A stretch of DNA of 64,000 bases from JABFSM01 sp963762545 (GTDB taxonomy: Bacteria; Gemmatimonadota; Gemmatimonadetes; Gemmatimonadales; GWC2-71-9). Made by a program: the position numbers and the translations under genes. The notes under the pieces are model-generated. The model saw only the letters and a list, made by a program, of their open reading frames with translations. It was not told the origin of the DNA and searched no databases. The stretch is taken from NCBI GenBank assembly GCA_963762545.1, contig CAVXLC010000007.1:248001-312000 (forward strand), given 5' to 3'. Below are positions 9,100-17,717 of the stretch, piece after piece. Position 1 is the first letter of the stretch; every line of letters starts with the position of its first letter.

Positions 9100-9157
9100 G
9101 CCCGGACGAAACGAGGGCACCCGCCAGGGTACCGAGGCCACAAAGTGGCCGCAGGTG

Positions 9158-9317
9158 AACCCCCGAACGACGACGGCCGCCTTTACTGGGGCGGCCGTCC
9201 GGCGCAAATGGCTAGGGAGGGAATTGATCCGGAGCGCAGCGGAGGAAGCCCGACCAAAGGGAGGGCAACCCCCGAACGACGACGGCCGCCTTTACTGGGG
9301 CGGCCGTCCGGCGCAAA

Positions 9318-9336
<19 letters not shown>
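9158..9336. repeat. 70-bp direct repeat containing the tRNA-Phe 3' end and its flanking hairpin
   Basis: Bases 9158-9227 and 9267-9336 are identical and 109 bases apart. Each copy holds a perfect 10-bp hairpin (GACGGCCGCC...GGCGGCCGTC) and the last 18 bases of tRNA-Phe (acceptor and T-arm side). The copy at 9267 belongs to the intact tRNA; the other is a detached fragment downstream of it. The hairpin lies just 3' of the tRNA on the minus strand and is probably its terminator, although no T-run follows. The 39 bases between copies (9228-9266) encode nothing recognisable. Together with 9100-9157, which holds only a small GGCCAC/GTGGCC hairpin at 9136-9150, no protein gene is seen between 9100 and 9317. 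Confidence 0.9.
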
Positions 9337-9390
<54 letters not shown>

Positions 9391-9402
9391 CGAAGCGGCG
9401 AA

Positions 9403-9431
9403 AATATAACGGGCGAGGCCCCTAACCTCAA
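9403..9431 (-). promoter_or_regulatory. Promoter of tRNA-Phe
   Basis: On the minus strand TTGAGG (9431-9426) and TATATT (9408-9403) are separated by exactly 17 bases. The -10 box ends 12 bases before the tRNA 5' end, as expected for a housekeeping promoter. Confidence 0.75.
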
Positions 9432-9448
9432 GCAAATCATGCGCTTCC

Positions 9449-10441
9449 TTACATCGTGGGTATCTTCGGCTTCTTGAAGATGCTCTTCACCTTGTTCTCG
9501 GCGGCGTTCTTGGCGGCATCCATGGCCGCCTTCTTGGCCGCCTCGGCCATGCCCTTGAGCATCTGATTGGAGGCGTCAGCGATCATCTTCCCGACATCCA
9601 TGTTTTTGATCGTCTCGCAGGCCTGCTGCATCGAGGCCTGCTGCTCGGGCGTCAGCTTGGGGGGGCCTGCGGCGTCATGGCCCTGTGCCTGGGCGGCCTG
9701 CAGCTTCTCTTTCGCCTTGGCGAGGGAATCGGCCAACTCCTGGCTGGCCAGATAGTTGACGAACCCGATGGCGGCCGAATCCGCCTTCAGGATGTGCGTG
9801 TCGGGAGTGAACACCACGCCCGGCGGTGCCGCAAACGCATCGCCCGACACCGAGCCGAGCTTCACCTCGGTGGCGGTCTCCTCGTAGTTGAGGCAGACGA
9901 TGGAGGCCTTGGTGTGCAGCATGATGGGGGCCTTGCTCATGGTGCAGATCTCGAAGCCGCCCATCTTCTTTTCCTCGCACTCCTGCCCCGCGTAGGTCTT
10001 GGTCCCGAGCTTTTCGCCGCTGTTGAGGCCGGCCAGCCCGAACGCCTGGGACATTACCGCGGCCATGTCCTGCATGTTCTGGTGCATCCGCTTCTTGGCG
10101 TCACCGTCCAGATCGTCGTACGCCTTGGCCATGTACGGAAGCAGATTCGGCCTGACGTCGCCTTTTTTCTTGGTCAGATCGGCGTTGTAGATCGAGTCGG
10201 AGGTGGTGAGGGTCCAGGTGTCGACCGAGGCGGTCTTCCCCATCATCTTGGTCGTGCTGGTAGCGCGACGCACCGAGCGCTCGCCGTCGAACGCGAGACT
10301 CGCGGTGCCGGACATGTCTCCCGACATCGTGTAGGAGACCTGGGCCTTGAGGCCGGACTTCTGGACCTTGAACGGATTCTGCTGTGCGACGGCGGGCACT
10401 GCGGCGGCGGCGAGGCCGGCCACCAGGAGGACGTGACGCAT
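9449..10441 (-). CDS. Secreted protein of unknown function, Ala/Lys-rich C-terminus
   Basis: 330 residues with a clear signal peptide (HVLLVAGLAAAAVPAVAQ). The middle part resembles exported DUF4412-type proteins in layout: an early beta-rich segment, then the Cys-containing YAGQECEEKKMGGFEIC and a second C in SIVCLNY, which could form disulfides. The last ~90 residues are low-complexity and helical (AEAAKKAAMDAAKNAAENK). I cannot assign a function. ATG at 10441 is chosen because the signal peptide starts there; a TATATT lies about 40 bases upstream. Single gene between tRNA-Phe and the divergent peptidase gene. Confidence 0.8.
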   Translation of the reverse strand: MRHVLLVAGLAAAAVPAVAQQNPFKVQKSGLKAQVSYTMSGDMSGTASLAFDGERSVRRATSTTKMMGKTASVDTWTLTTSDSIYNADLTKKKGDVRPNLLPYMAKAYDDLDGDAKKRMHQNMQDMAAVMSQAFGLAGLNSGEKLGTKTYAGQECEEKKMGGFEICTMSKAPIMLHTKASIVCLNYEETATEVKLGSVSGDAFAAPPGVVFTPDTHILKADSAAIGFVNYLASQELADSLAKAKEKLQAAQAQGHDAAGPPKLTPEQQASMQQACETIKNMDVGKMIADASNQMLKGMAEAAKKAAMDAAKNAAENKVKSIFKKPKIPTM

Positions 10442-10590
10442 GGGATTGAGCCTTGGGAGACGGGGGTCTGAGGCCAAATATATCCTGGTGCGTGCCGCCG
10501 GGTAGGTTCTCCCCGCCGGGGTGCCTCGGGTCGATATTGGAACCGGCCCGCTCGGTCGAGATGGGTTCCCCGTTCCGTAAACGAGGCTTC

Positions 10591-12357
10591 ATGATTCAGC
10601 CCCACGTCCCTCTGTCCGGGAGCCGCCCCGTCCATCCCGCGGGAGCGGTGCCGGCCTCCGCCATCGACAACGACCGGCGCATCCAGGTCACCGTCGTGCT
10701 CAAACCGCAGCGGCTTCCGCGGAACCATCCCGTCGCCATGGCCGCGCGCGCGCACCATGCGGCATGGCCCACCGAGCGGCGCCCGCTCACTGCGACGGAA
10801 TTCACCACCCTGAACGCGCCGCCGAAGGCGGCGGTACAGGCGGTCCTCGGCGTCGCCAGGCAGGAAGGCCTGACCGTCGTGGACGTCTCGGAGGCGCGGC
10901 ATGACATCGTCCTCGAAGGGCCCATCGCCGCGTTCGAGCGCACCTACAAGATCCGGCAGCGCGAGTACCAGCACGAGCTGGGCAGGTATCGCGCCCATGC
11001 CGAGCCCATCCAGCTTCCCGGTCAGCTCGCCTCGCTGGTCCAGGGAGTCCTGGGCCTGGATACCGTCCCGCACGCGCGTCCCCATGCGGCACCGCCGGCC
11101 GGTTCGGGCCCTCGCCCGCTGAGCCTCGCGGAGATCGCCCGCCATTACCGGTTCCCGGCCCCCACTTCGCCCGCGCAACGGATGGCGGTCCTCGAGTTCG
11201 GTGGCGGCGTCCATGCCGAGGATCTCCATTCCCATCCGCGCGCCGGCGCCATCCGGGTGCTCCGCATCACCGATGGAGATGGGAACCATCCCGGAAATGC
11301 GCCCCTCGATCGCACCGCGCTCGGGGAAGTCATGCGGGCCTGGCGGGCGGGCGCCTCCCTGATGAATCTCGCGACCCGGTTTCCCGACGATCTCATCGCC
11401 TTCATGGACACGGTGGAATCCACCATGGACACCCAGATCATGGCGCGCCTCGTGCCGGATGCTCCGCTCGATCTGGTGTTCGGATCGCCGTCGGCCGATG
11501 GATGGCGCCGGGCCATCTATGCGCAGCTCGGGTTTCCCTACCCCGGGTCGGTCTCCGGGTCCCGCACTCCCATCCGTACCCCGCCTTCGGTGATTTCGGT
11601 CAGCTGGGGCATGTCCGAGAGCTCCTGGGGCCGGATGAATCTTCAGGTGCTTCACGGGACCCTCGAGGCCGCGGTGCGCCGGGATGTGACGGTCTGTTGC
11701 TCGACCGGAGACTTCGGTTCGCGTAACTCCCCGAGCCCTCAGTCGAGGCGCAGCGTGAATTACCCGGCGTCGAGCACCTGGGCGCTCGCGTGTGGCGGAA
11801 CCGCGCTGACGCGCAAAGCCTCGGGAGGGCATCGCGAAGTGGTCTGGAACGAGGCGTTGCTGGGCACCACCATGGCCGGAGGAGGGGGAATGAGCGGGTC
11901 TTTCTCCCTGCCGCCGTTTCAGGCGGGGGTGAAGACACCCGACCCGGGTGCGACCTGGCTCGCCGGAAGACAGCGAACCTTCCGCGGCCGCTGGATTCCC
12001 GATATCGCCGCGCATGCCGGGTTCCGGCCCGGCGTCAGAATCAGCCTGCTGGGAGAGGCCTTTGCCGGCGGGGGAACCAGCGCCGCCACGCCGATCTGGG
12101 CGTCGCTCATCGCTCGGCTCGCAGCCCAGTTGGGGCGACCGCTCGGATGGCTGGCGCCCGCGCTCTACCAGCTGGCCGGTCGGTCGGTGTTCCGGGACAT
12201 CAGACGGGGACACAACGACATGGACCCCGAAGCCGGCCGGCCACTCCACTATCGGGCCGGCCGGGGCTGGGATCCCTGCGCCGGACTCGGTGCGCCCGAC
12301 GGCATCGCGCTGCTGGACGCCCTCCGGGCCGGGCCGGGTAAATCTCCGCGCCGATGA
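10591..12357 (+). CDS. Sedolisin/kumamolisin-like serine-carboxyl peptidase (S53) with pro-domain
   Basis: 588 residues in the pro-kumamolisin order. The N-terminal activation domain (about 20-165, opening with RIQVTVVLKPQR) precedes the subtilisin-fold catalytic domain. The catalytic set can be placed: Glu276 and Asp280 in VESTMDTQI, Asp374 in STGDFG (oxyanion hole), and Ser497 in GGGTSAATP; SVSWG is at 336-340. The calcium-site region near the end (VFRDIRRGHNDMD, then GWDPCAGLGAPDG) is intact, so the enzyme should be an active acid endopeptidase that matures itself. There is no ordinary signal peptide, as in kumamolisin precursors. Start ATG 10591; the gene has no operon partner. Confidence 0.93.
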   Translation: MIQPHVPLSGSRPVHPAGAVPASAIDNDRRIQVTVVLKPQRLPRNHPVAMAARAHHAAWPTERRPLTATEFTTLNAPPKAAVQAVLGVARQEGLTVVDVSEARHDIVLEGPIAAFERTYKIRQREYQHELGRYRAHAEPIQLPGQLASLVQGVLGLDTVPHARPHAAPPAGSGPRPLSLAEIARHYRFPAPTSPAQRMAVLEFGGGVHAEDLHSHPRAGAIRVLRITDGDGNHPGNAPLDRTALGEVMRAWRAGASLMNLATRFPDDLIAFMDTVESTMDTQIMARLVPDAPLDLVFGSPSADGWRRAIYAQLGFPYPGSVSGSRTPIRTPPSVISVSWGMSESSWGRMNLQVLHGTLEAAVRRDVTVCCSTGDFGSRNSPSPQSRRSVNYPASSTWALACGGTALTRKASGGHREVVWNEALLGTTMAGGGGMSGSFSLPPFQAGVKTPDPGATWLAGRQRTFRGRWIPDIAAHAGFRPGVRISLLGEAFAGGGTSAATPIWASLIARLAAQLGRPLGWLAPALYQLAGRSVFRDIRRGHNDMDPEAGRPLHYRAGRGWDPCAGLGAPDGIALLDALRAGPGKSPRR

Positions 12358-12409
12358 GTTCGGCGTCGGCGTACTAGCCGGGAGGGGGGGATTCCCGCAT
12401 CTTTTCGAG

Positions 12410-13054
12410 ATGCCCCACCCCTGCCACCCCAATCTCACCGTCCTCGAACACCCGCTGATCCAGCACAAGCTGTCCATCTTGCGCGACAAGTCCACGCCGG
12501 TCAAGGACTTCAAGCAACTGGTGAGCGAGATCGCGATGCTCATGACCTACGAGGTCACCCGCGATCTCGAGACCGAGGATGTGGTGATCGAGACCCCCCT
12601 GGAACGGATGACAGCCCGGCGAGTGGCGGGCAAGAAGCTGACGCTGGTGCCGATTCTCCGCGCCGGCCTCGGCATGGTGGAAGGCATCACCCAGCTGGTT
12701 CCCTCCGCCCGGGTCGGTCACATCGGGTTGTATCGCGATCACACGACCCTTCTCCCGGTGAGCTACTACTACAAGGTGCCGGCCGCGGAAGCGGACCGGG
12801 ACTTCTTCGTGCTCGATCCCATGCTCGCGACCGGCGGCTCCGCCGTCGCCGCCGTGAGCAAGCTCAAGGCGGCCGGTGTCACCCGCCTCCGGTTCCTCTG
12901 CCTGGTGGCCGCGCCCGAGGGCGTGCGGGCCATGCAGACCGCCCACCCCACCGTCCCGGTATTCGCCGCGGCGCTCGACCGCGAACTCAACGAGAGCGGA
13001 TACATCCTCCCGGGGCTGGGCGATGCCGGCGACCGGATCTTTGGAACCAGGTAA
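12410..13054 (+). CDS. upp: Uracil phosphoribosyltransferase
   Basis: Pyrimidine salvage: uracil + PRPP to UMP + PPi, cytoplasmic. 214 residues, normal length. PRPP loop DPMLATGGS at 136-144, the conserved ILRAGLGM at 82-89, and the terminal GDAGDRIFGT that closes over uracil. CATCTT at 12398-12403 ends 6 bases before the ATG and no Shine-Dalgarno is seen, so the message may be leaderless. Sixteen bases separate it from the nuclease gene, which has its own AGAGGAG site. Confidence 0.96.
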   Translation: MPHPCHPNLTVLEHPLIQHKLSILRDKSTPVKDFKQLVSEIAMLMTYEVTRDLETEDVVIETPLERMTARRVAGKKLTLVPILRAGLGMVEGITQLVPSARVGHIGLYRDHTTLLPVSYYYKVPAAEADRDFFVLDPMLATGGSAVAAVSKLKAAGVTRLRFLCLVAAPEGVRAMQTAHPTVPVFAAALDRELNESGYILPGLGDAGDRIFGTR

Positions 13055-13070
13055 GAGGAGAACACCACGC

Positions 13071-14462
13071 ATGGCAGGAGCCAAGATCACGTTCTGGGGC
13101 GCCGCGGGTCAGGTCACCGGCTCGATGCACTTGCTCGAAGCGGCCGGCGCCCGGGTGCTCCTCGATGCGGGCCTCTTCCAGGGCCATCGCGCTGAATCCG
13201 CGTCGCTGAACGCCAATCTGCCGTTCGATCCCCGGCGCATCGATGCCGTCGTCGTGAGCCACGCCCATATCGACCACATCGGTCGCCTTCCGCTGCTGGT
13301 CCGGAATGGATATCACGGGCCGATCTATGCCACACCGGCCACCGGGGATCTCTCTGCCGTCATGCTCGCCGATGCCGCCAAGATCCAGGAGAAGGACGCG
13401 GAACACCTCGCGAAGCACCACAAGAAGGGGCCGGAGAGCGAGCCTCTCTATACCATGAGGGATGCCGTCGCGGTGCAGGATCTCGTCCAGGGTCTGCCCT
13501 ACAAGCGGATTCACTATCTCCGCAAGAATCTGGCATTCGAATACACCGATGCCGGCCACATTCTTGGTTCTGCTTCGGTCGACCTGCGCCTCACCGAGGG
13601 AACTAACCACCGGTTGGTCTTCTCGGGTGACATTGGCCGGTTCGGGCAACCGATCGTCCGAGATCCCGATCCACCCACCGGACCCATCGACACCCTGATC
13701 GTCGAGTCCACCTACGGAGATCGTGATCACGAGCCGGTCCTCGACTCCGGCCTGCACCTGGCCGAGATCGTCCGGCGCGTCGCGGGGCGCGGGGGGAAGG
13801 TCCTGATCCCCGCCTTCGCGCTGGGCCGGACTCAGGAAATGGTCTACTCGCTGCACGAGCTCCATCGCGACGGCAAGATCCCCGCCGTGAACATCTATGT
13901 GGACAGCCCCCTCGCGGTGGACGCAACCACGGTGTTCCGGATGCACCCCGAGGTCTTCGATCGCCGGGAGCAGATGCTCGAGCACACGGACAAGATCCTG
14001 GATTTCTCGTTGCTCAAGTACATCCGCGGGGTCGACGACTCGAAGCGCCTCGACACGCTGCTCGGCCCCATGATCATCGTCGCGGCGTCGGGCATGGCGG
14101 AGGGTGGGCGCATCCTGCACCATCTCGCGAGCGGAATCGGGGATCCCAAGAACTGCGTCCTGTTCGTCGGATTCCAGGCCGAGAATACGCTCGGCCGCAG
14201 AATTCTCGACGGGGCCCGGCAAGCCCGGATCTTCGGCGACACGTACGATGTGCGCGCGGAGATCCAGAGTCTCGACGGGTACTCCGCGCATGCCGACCGG
14301 AACGAGCTCCGGACCTGGGTGAAGATGTTGGGTGGACCGGTTCGACGAGCCTTCGTGGTGCACGGCGAGGCGGGGCCCGCGTCGGCGATGGCCGGCATTC
14401 TCAAGGAAGAAGGCGTGGGAGAAGTCGTCATACCGCAGATGGGCCAGTCGTTCGACCTGTGA
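13071..14462 (+). CDS. Beta-CASP metallo-beta-lactamase-fold nuclease (RNA processing exonuclease type)
   Basis: 463 residues. The metal-binding motif HAHIDH is at 64-69, preceded by QVTGSMHLL and the metal-site Asp in LLDAGLFQG. The beta-CASP part follows, with KVLIPAFALGRTQEM, SGMAEGGRILHHL, and the late histidine motif DGYSAHADR. This set is that of the CPSF-73/YSH1-like bacterial group, which cleaves RNA endo- or exonucleolytically; the cellular substrate is unknown. A strong AGAGGAG ribosome-binding site precedes ATG 13071. The stop overlaps the next start (GTGA). Confidence 0.9.
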   Translation: MAGAKITFWGAAGQVTGSMHLLEAAGARVLLDAGLFQGHRAESASLNANLPFDPRRIDAVVVSHAHIDHIGRLPLLVRNGYHGPIYATPATGDLSAVMLADAAKIQEKDAEHLAKHHKKGPESEPLYTMRDAVAVQDLVQGLPYKRIHYLRKNLAFEYTDAGHILGSASVDLRLTEGTNHRLVFSGDIGRFGQPIVRDPDPPTGPIDTLIVESTYGDRDHEPVLDSGLHLAEIVRRVAGRGGKVLIPAFALGRTQEMVYSLHELHRDGKIPAVNIYVDSPLAVDATTVFRMHPEVFDRREQMLEHTDKILDFSLLKYIRGVDDSKRLDTLLGPMIIVAASGMAEGGRILHHLASGIGDPKNCVLFVGFQAENTLGRRILDGARQARIFGDTYDVRAEIQSLDGYSAHADRNELRTWVKMLGGPVRRAFVVHGEAGPASAMAGILKEEGVGEVVIPQMGQSFDL

Positions 14463-15082
14463 AACGGCCCCTCGGCTGGGTCGGGTGGCTCCTGGCCACC
14501 GCCCTGGTGGGTTACGGCTTGGTGTTCGGATGGGTCTGGCGGGTAAGTCGGCTCGATCAGCGGGACGCGGCGGATGCGATCGTGGTGCTCGGCGCCGCGC
14601 AGTACAACGGTCGACCGTCGCCGGTGCTCAAGGCCCGCCTGGATCACGCGATCGAGCTCTACCGCCAGGGTCTCGCGGCCATCGTGGTGGTCACCGGCGG
14701 GATCGGGACCGGCGACCGCGTGAGCGAAGCCTCGGTGAGCCATCGCTACCTCCGGGCGCAGCAGGTGCCTGACTCGGCGATCGTGGTCCGGCCCGATGGG
14801 CGAACCACCGAGGAATCGATCCACTCGGTGGCCGAGTGGATGCACGAGCGCGAGCTCACCCGGGCGCTCCTGGTCAGCGACCCCTTTCACATGGCGCGGC
14901 TCTGCCTCGAGGCTCGTCACGCCGACCTCGACCCGGAGTCCTCCCCGACCCGCACCAGCCCGATCGTGCCCGGCAGCCGCATCGAAGCGGGATATCTTGC
15001 GCTCGAGGCGCTCAAGTTTCCCGTTGCCGCGATCCGTACCATCGTGGGCCACCGGCCCTCCCCAGCGCGAGGGGAGCCCTGA
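14459..15082 (+). CDS. YdcF/SanA-like DUF218 membrane protein
   Basis: 207 residues: an N-terminal membrane anchor (about 5-25), then a DUF218 domain with AIVVLGAAQYNGRPSPVLK, AAIVVVTGG and the LVSDPFHMARL segment. Members are envelope-associated and have been linked to cell-wall or vancomycin-related phenotypes, but their enzymatic activity is not settled. The GTG start is coupled to the nuclease stop by a 4-base overlap. Confidence 0.85.
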   Translation: MKRPLGWVGWLLATALVGYGLVFGWVWRVSRLDQRDAADAIVVLGAAQYNGRPSPVLKARLDHAIELYRQGLAAIVVVTGGIGTGDRVSEASVSHRYLRAQQVPDSAIVVRPDGRTTEESIHSVAEWMHERELTRALLVSDPFHMARLCLEARHADLDPESSPTRTSPIVPGSRIEAGYLALEALKFPVAAIRTIVGHRPSPARGEP

Positions 15083-15141
15083 GCCGCCGATTTATAGAAG
15101 CATTTACTGCTACTACTAGCCGTCCATGGCCGGAGAACCCC

Positions 15142-15684
15142 ATGACTCTCCTCGAGTCCAGCCGCCTGTACCAGGGCCGCGTGATCAACGTGGATCAGGA
15201 TACGGTGCGCTTTCCCGATGGCTCCGTCGGGGTGCTGGAAATGATCCGGCATCCCGGAGCCGCCGCGGTGGTGCCCTTCCTGGACGACCCCACCGGCCCC
15301 GACCCCCGGATACTCTTGATCCATCAGTTCCGCCACGCCGCCGACGGCGTGCTCTGGGAGATTCCCGCTGGGACCCTGGAGCCGGGTGAGCCGCCGGAAG
15401 CGTGCGCTCGGCGGGAGCTGGTGGAAGAGGCCGGGATGGAAGCCGGCAAGCTGGTCCGGCTTACCACGATCTTCACCACCCCCGGATTCACCGATGAGCG
15501 AATCCACCTCTATCTCGCGACCGGTCTCTCCCCCGTGGCCCTGGCTCGGGAGGAGGACGAATTCATCACCGTGCACGAGAAGCGCTGGAGCGAGGTTGGG
15601 CGGATGATCCGAGCCGGAAAGATCAAGGACGGCAAGAGCCTCTGCTCCCTGATGTACGTCAACTGTTTCCTCCCGCCTCGCTAA
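15142..15684 (+). CDS. Nudix hydrolase, ADP-ribose pyrophosphatase-like
   Basis: 180 residues. A complete Nudix box lies at about 77-99 (GX5EX7REUXEEXGU as GTLEPGE...RRELVEEAGM), with the N-terminal beta-strand region and IHQFRHAADGVLWEIPAG typical of ADP-ribose pyrophosphatases. It hydrolyses a nucleoside diphosphate linked to another moiety; ADP-ribose is the most likely substrate. ATG 15142 is used. The 59-base gap before it holds an AT-richer stretch with CTACTACTA (15109-15117) but no clear promoter. Confidence 0.92.
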   Translation: MTLLESSRLYQGRVINVDQDTVRFPDGSVGVLEMIRHPGAAAVVPFLDDPTGPDPRILLIHQFRHAADGVLWEIPAGTLEPGEPPEACARRELVEEAGMEAGKLVRLTTIFTTPGFTDERIHLYLATGLSPVALAREEDEFITVHEKRWSEVGRMIRAGKIKDGKSLCSLMYVNCFLPPR

Positions 15685-15693
15685 ATTCCGGGC

Positions 15694-16761
15694 ATGCCCA
15701 AGGTCCCCTTCGACACCTTTTCCAGGCAGATCAAGGGTGGAGACATCCCGCCCGCGGTCTATCTCTACGGGGACGAAGACGTGCTCAAGGATGAGTGCAC
15801 CCGCGCCATCCTCGACGCCCTGGTGGATCCGGGGCTGCGGGACTTCAACTACGACGTCCGGAGCGCCGCCCAGCTCGACCCCGACGACGTCGAGGCGCTC
15901 TGCACCACGCTCCCGATGATGGCCCCCCGCCGGCTGGTCATAATCCGGGACGTCGAGGCCTGGACCAAGAAGGCCCGGGCCAAGGCCGCCGTGCTGCACT
16001 ACCTCGCCCGGCCCGCCGCGGAGACCGTGCTGATCCTGGTGCAGGGCTCTTCGCGGAAGGAGGAGGAGCGGGGTGACGCCGACTCCGACCTCACCCGCCT
16101 CACCTGCGCGGTGGAGGTCGGACGTTTCCCCCCGAAATTGGCCGAGAAGTGGGTCATCAAGCGGGCCGAGGAGCGCGGAGTTCGGCTCGAGGCGGCGGCG
16201 GCGGCGCACCTGGTCAAGGCGGTGGAGTCGGACCTGGGCGCGGCCCGGAGCGAGCTCGACAAGCTGGCCGGCTTGGGCGGCGATGCACCCGTCACCCTGG
16301 AGCAGCTCACGGCGCTGCTCGGCATCCGTCACGGCGAAACCCCTCCGGACTGGTGCGAGGCCGTTCTGGATGACGATCCGGCGCGCGCCACCGTCATGCT
16401 CCCCCATCTGCTGGATCAGTCCGGCGTTTCCGGGGTAGGGCTTCTGATGCAGCTCGGTACCCAGCTCGTGGGGCTGGGCATGGCCCGGGCCCTGTACGAT
16501 CGCGGCCAGCGGGGGAGCGGCCTGGAACGCGCAGTGTTCGACGCCATCATGCGGGCCCGGCCGGCCCGCATCGACTACCGGGAGTCGGCCGCCCGGTGGA
16601 GTCGGGCCGCGGAGGTGTGGTCGACCGGCCGGATCGACGCGGCCATCCAGGCGGCCCGTGAGGCCGATCGGCGTCTGAAAGGCACGACGCTCGCGGACCA
16701 GCGCGGCGTGCTGGTCGATCTGGTCATGCAGCTCGCGTATCGGGTGCGGGAGGCGGCGTGA
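15694..16761 (+). CDS. holA: DNA polymerase III subunit delta
   Basis: Clamp-loader wrench subunit that opens the beta clamp. 355 residues with the expected order: an N-terminal AAA+-like domain lacking Walker motifs (AVYLYGDEDVLKDECTRAI), a middle lid, and the C-terminal helical collar (LTALLGIRHGETPPDWCEAV; then RRLKGTTLADQRGVLVDLVM). TAAATT at 15682-15687 ends 6 bases before the ATG, with no Shine-Dalgarno: a leaderless candidate. First gene of a coupled run holA-SPOR-mutS. Confidence 0.93.
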   Translation: MPKVPFDTFSRQIKGGDIPPAVYLYGDEDVLKDECTRAILDALVDPGLRDFNYDVRSAAQLDPDDVEALCTTLPMMAPRRLVIIRDVEAWTKKARAKAAVLHYLARPAAETVLILVQGSSRKEEERGDADSDLTRLTCAVEVGRFPPKLAEKWVIKRAEERGVRLEAAAAAHLVKAVESDLGAARSELDKLAGLGGDAPVTLEQLTALLGIRHGETPPDWCEAVLDDDPARATVMLPHLLDQSGVSGVGLLMQLGTQLVGLGMARALYDRGQRGSGLERAVFDAIMRARPARIDYRESAARWSRAAEVWSTGRIDAAIQAAREADRRLKGTTLADQRGVLVDLVMQLAYRVREAA

Positions 16762-17717
16762 GGCCGAGCCCGAGAGGTCGCGGGGCGGGGCGGCTCCTCG
16801 GCCCCCTGGCGTGTCTGCCGCTTGGCCTCTTCGCCCTGGCCTTCACCGCCCCACCGGCCTCCGCCCAGTCCGATCCGCGCCTGGTGGCCGCGGTCCGTCT
16901 CTCCCAGGACGGACGCTCCGATTCGGCCCGCGCGGTGGCCGGCAGGATCCTCGCGGCAACCCAGCCGACCGACTCGCTCTATCCCGAAGCGCTCTACGCC
17001 ATGGGCCTGCTGGCGGCCACCGAGCAGGATCGTCGGCTGTATTTGCGGCGCGTGGCGGTGGATTACTCCCAGTCTCCGTGGGCCGATGATGCTCTGCTGC
17101 AGCTGGCCCAGCTCGACTATTCCTCCGGCAACGCCGCCGCCGCGGTCCGCCAGCTCGACCAGTTGCTGCGCGACTACCCCGGCTCCCCCCTCACCGCCCA
17201 GGCGGCCTTCTGGGGCGCCCGCGCCGCGGGCGATCGCCGTGAATCGGCGCTGGCGTGCCGTATGGCCGATATCGGACTGGCCGCGGTCGGTGAGGATATC
17301 GAGCTCAAGAATCAGCTCGATTTCCAGAAGCAGCGCTGCCAGGGGCTCGCCGCGATGACCGCCGAAAGCACCCGCGCCGCGGTGGCGGATTCGGTGGAGC
17401 GCGCCCGCGCCGACTCGCTGGCCCGAGCCCGGGCGGATTCGATCGCGCGCGCCAGGCGTCCCGCCCGTCCACCGGCTCGCCCCTCCGCCCATCGGCCGGG
17501 ATTCTATGTTCAGGTCTCCGCGGTGAAGACCCAGGACGCCGCCGACGCCGACGTCGCCCGCATCAGGCGTGCCGGTCAGACCCCGGTGATCGTACGCGAG
17601 GGCGGCTTGCTCAAGGTCAGGGCCGGCGCCTTTCCCACCCGGGAGGCCGCCGCCGCCGCCGCCGCCGCGCTCGCGCGTCAGCTCGGTGGACGTCCGTTCG
17701 TGGTCAGGGTGCCGTGA
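16758..17717 (+). CDS. Exported SPOR-domain protein with tetratricopeptide-like middle
   Basis: 319 residues: signal peptide (LACLPLGLFALAFTAPPASA), a helical TPR-like part (about 40-200, with LLQLAQLDYSSGNAAAAVRQLDQLL), an Ala/Arg/Asp-rich linker with repeated ARADS units, and a C-terminal SPOR domain (about 245-319, from FYVQVSAVKTQDAADAD). SPOR domains bind glycan strands stripped of stem peptides at division sites, so a periplasmic cell-wall or division role is likely. GTG start overlaps holA by four bases, and its own stop overlaps the mutS start in the same way. Confidence 0.85.
   Translation: MRPSPRGRGAGRLLGPLACLPLGLFALAFTAPPASAQSDPRLVAAVRLSQDGRSDSARAVAGRILAATQPTDSLYPEALYAMGLLAATEQDRRLYLRRVAVDYSQSPWADDALLQLAQLDYSSGNAAAAVRQLDQLLRDYPGSPLTAQAAFWGARAAGDRRESALACRMADIGLAAVGEDIELKNQLDFQKQRCQGLAAMTAESTRAAVADSVERARADSLARARADSIARARRPARPPARPSAHRPGFYVQVSAVKTQDAADADVARIRRAGQTPVIVREGGLLKVRAGAFPTREAAAAAAAALARQLGGRPFVVRVP

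Noticed and set aside
15099..15120. CTACTACTA near the Nudix gene as a second DnaA-trio
   Set aside because: No DnaA box or AT-rich tract is adjacent. Similar strings near 54333 and 60792 also lack boxes, so the trinucleotides alone are not evidence.
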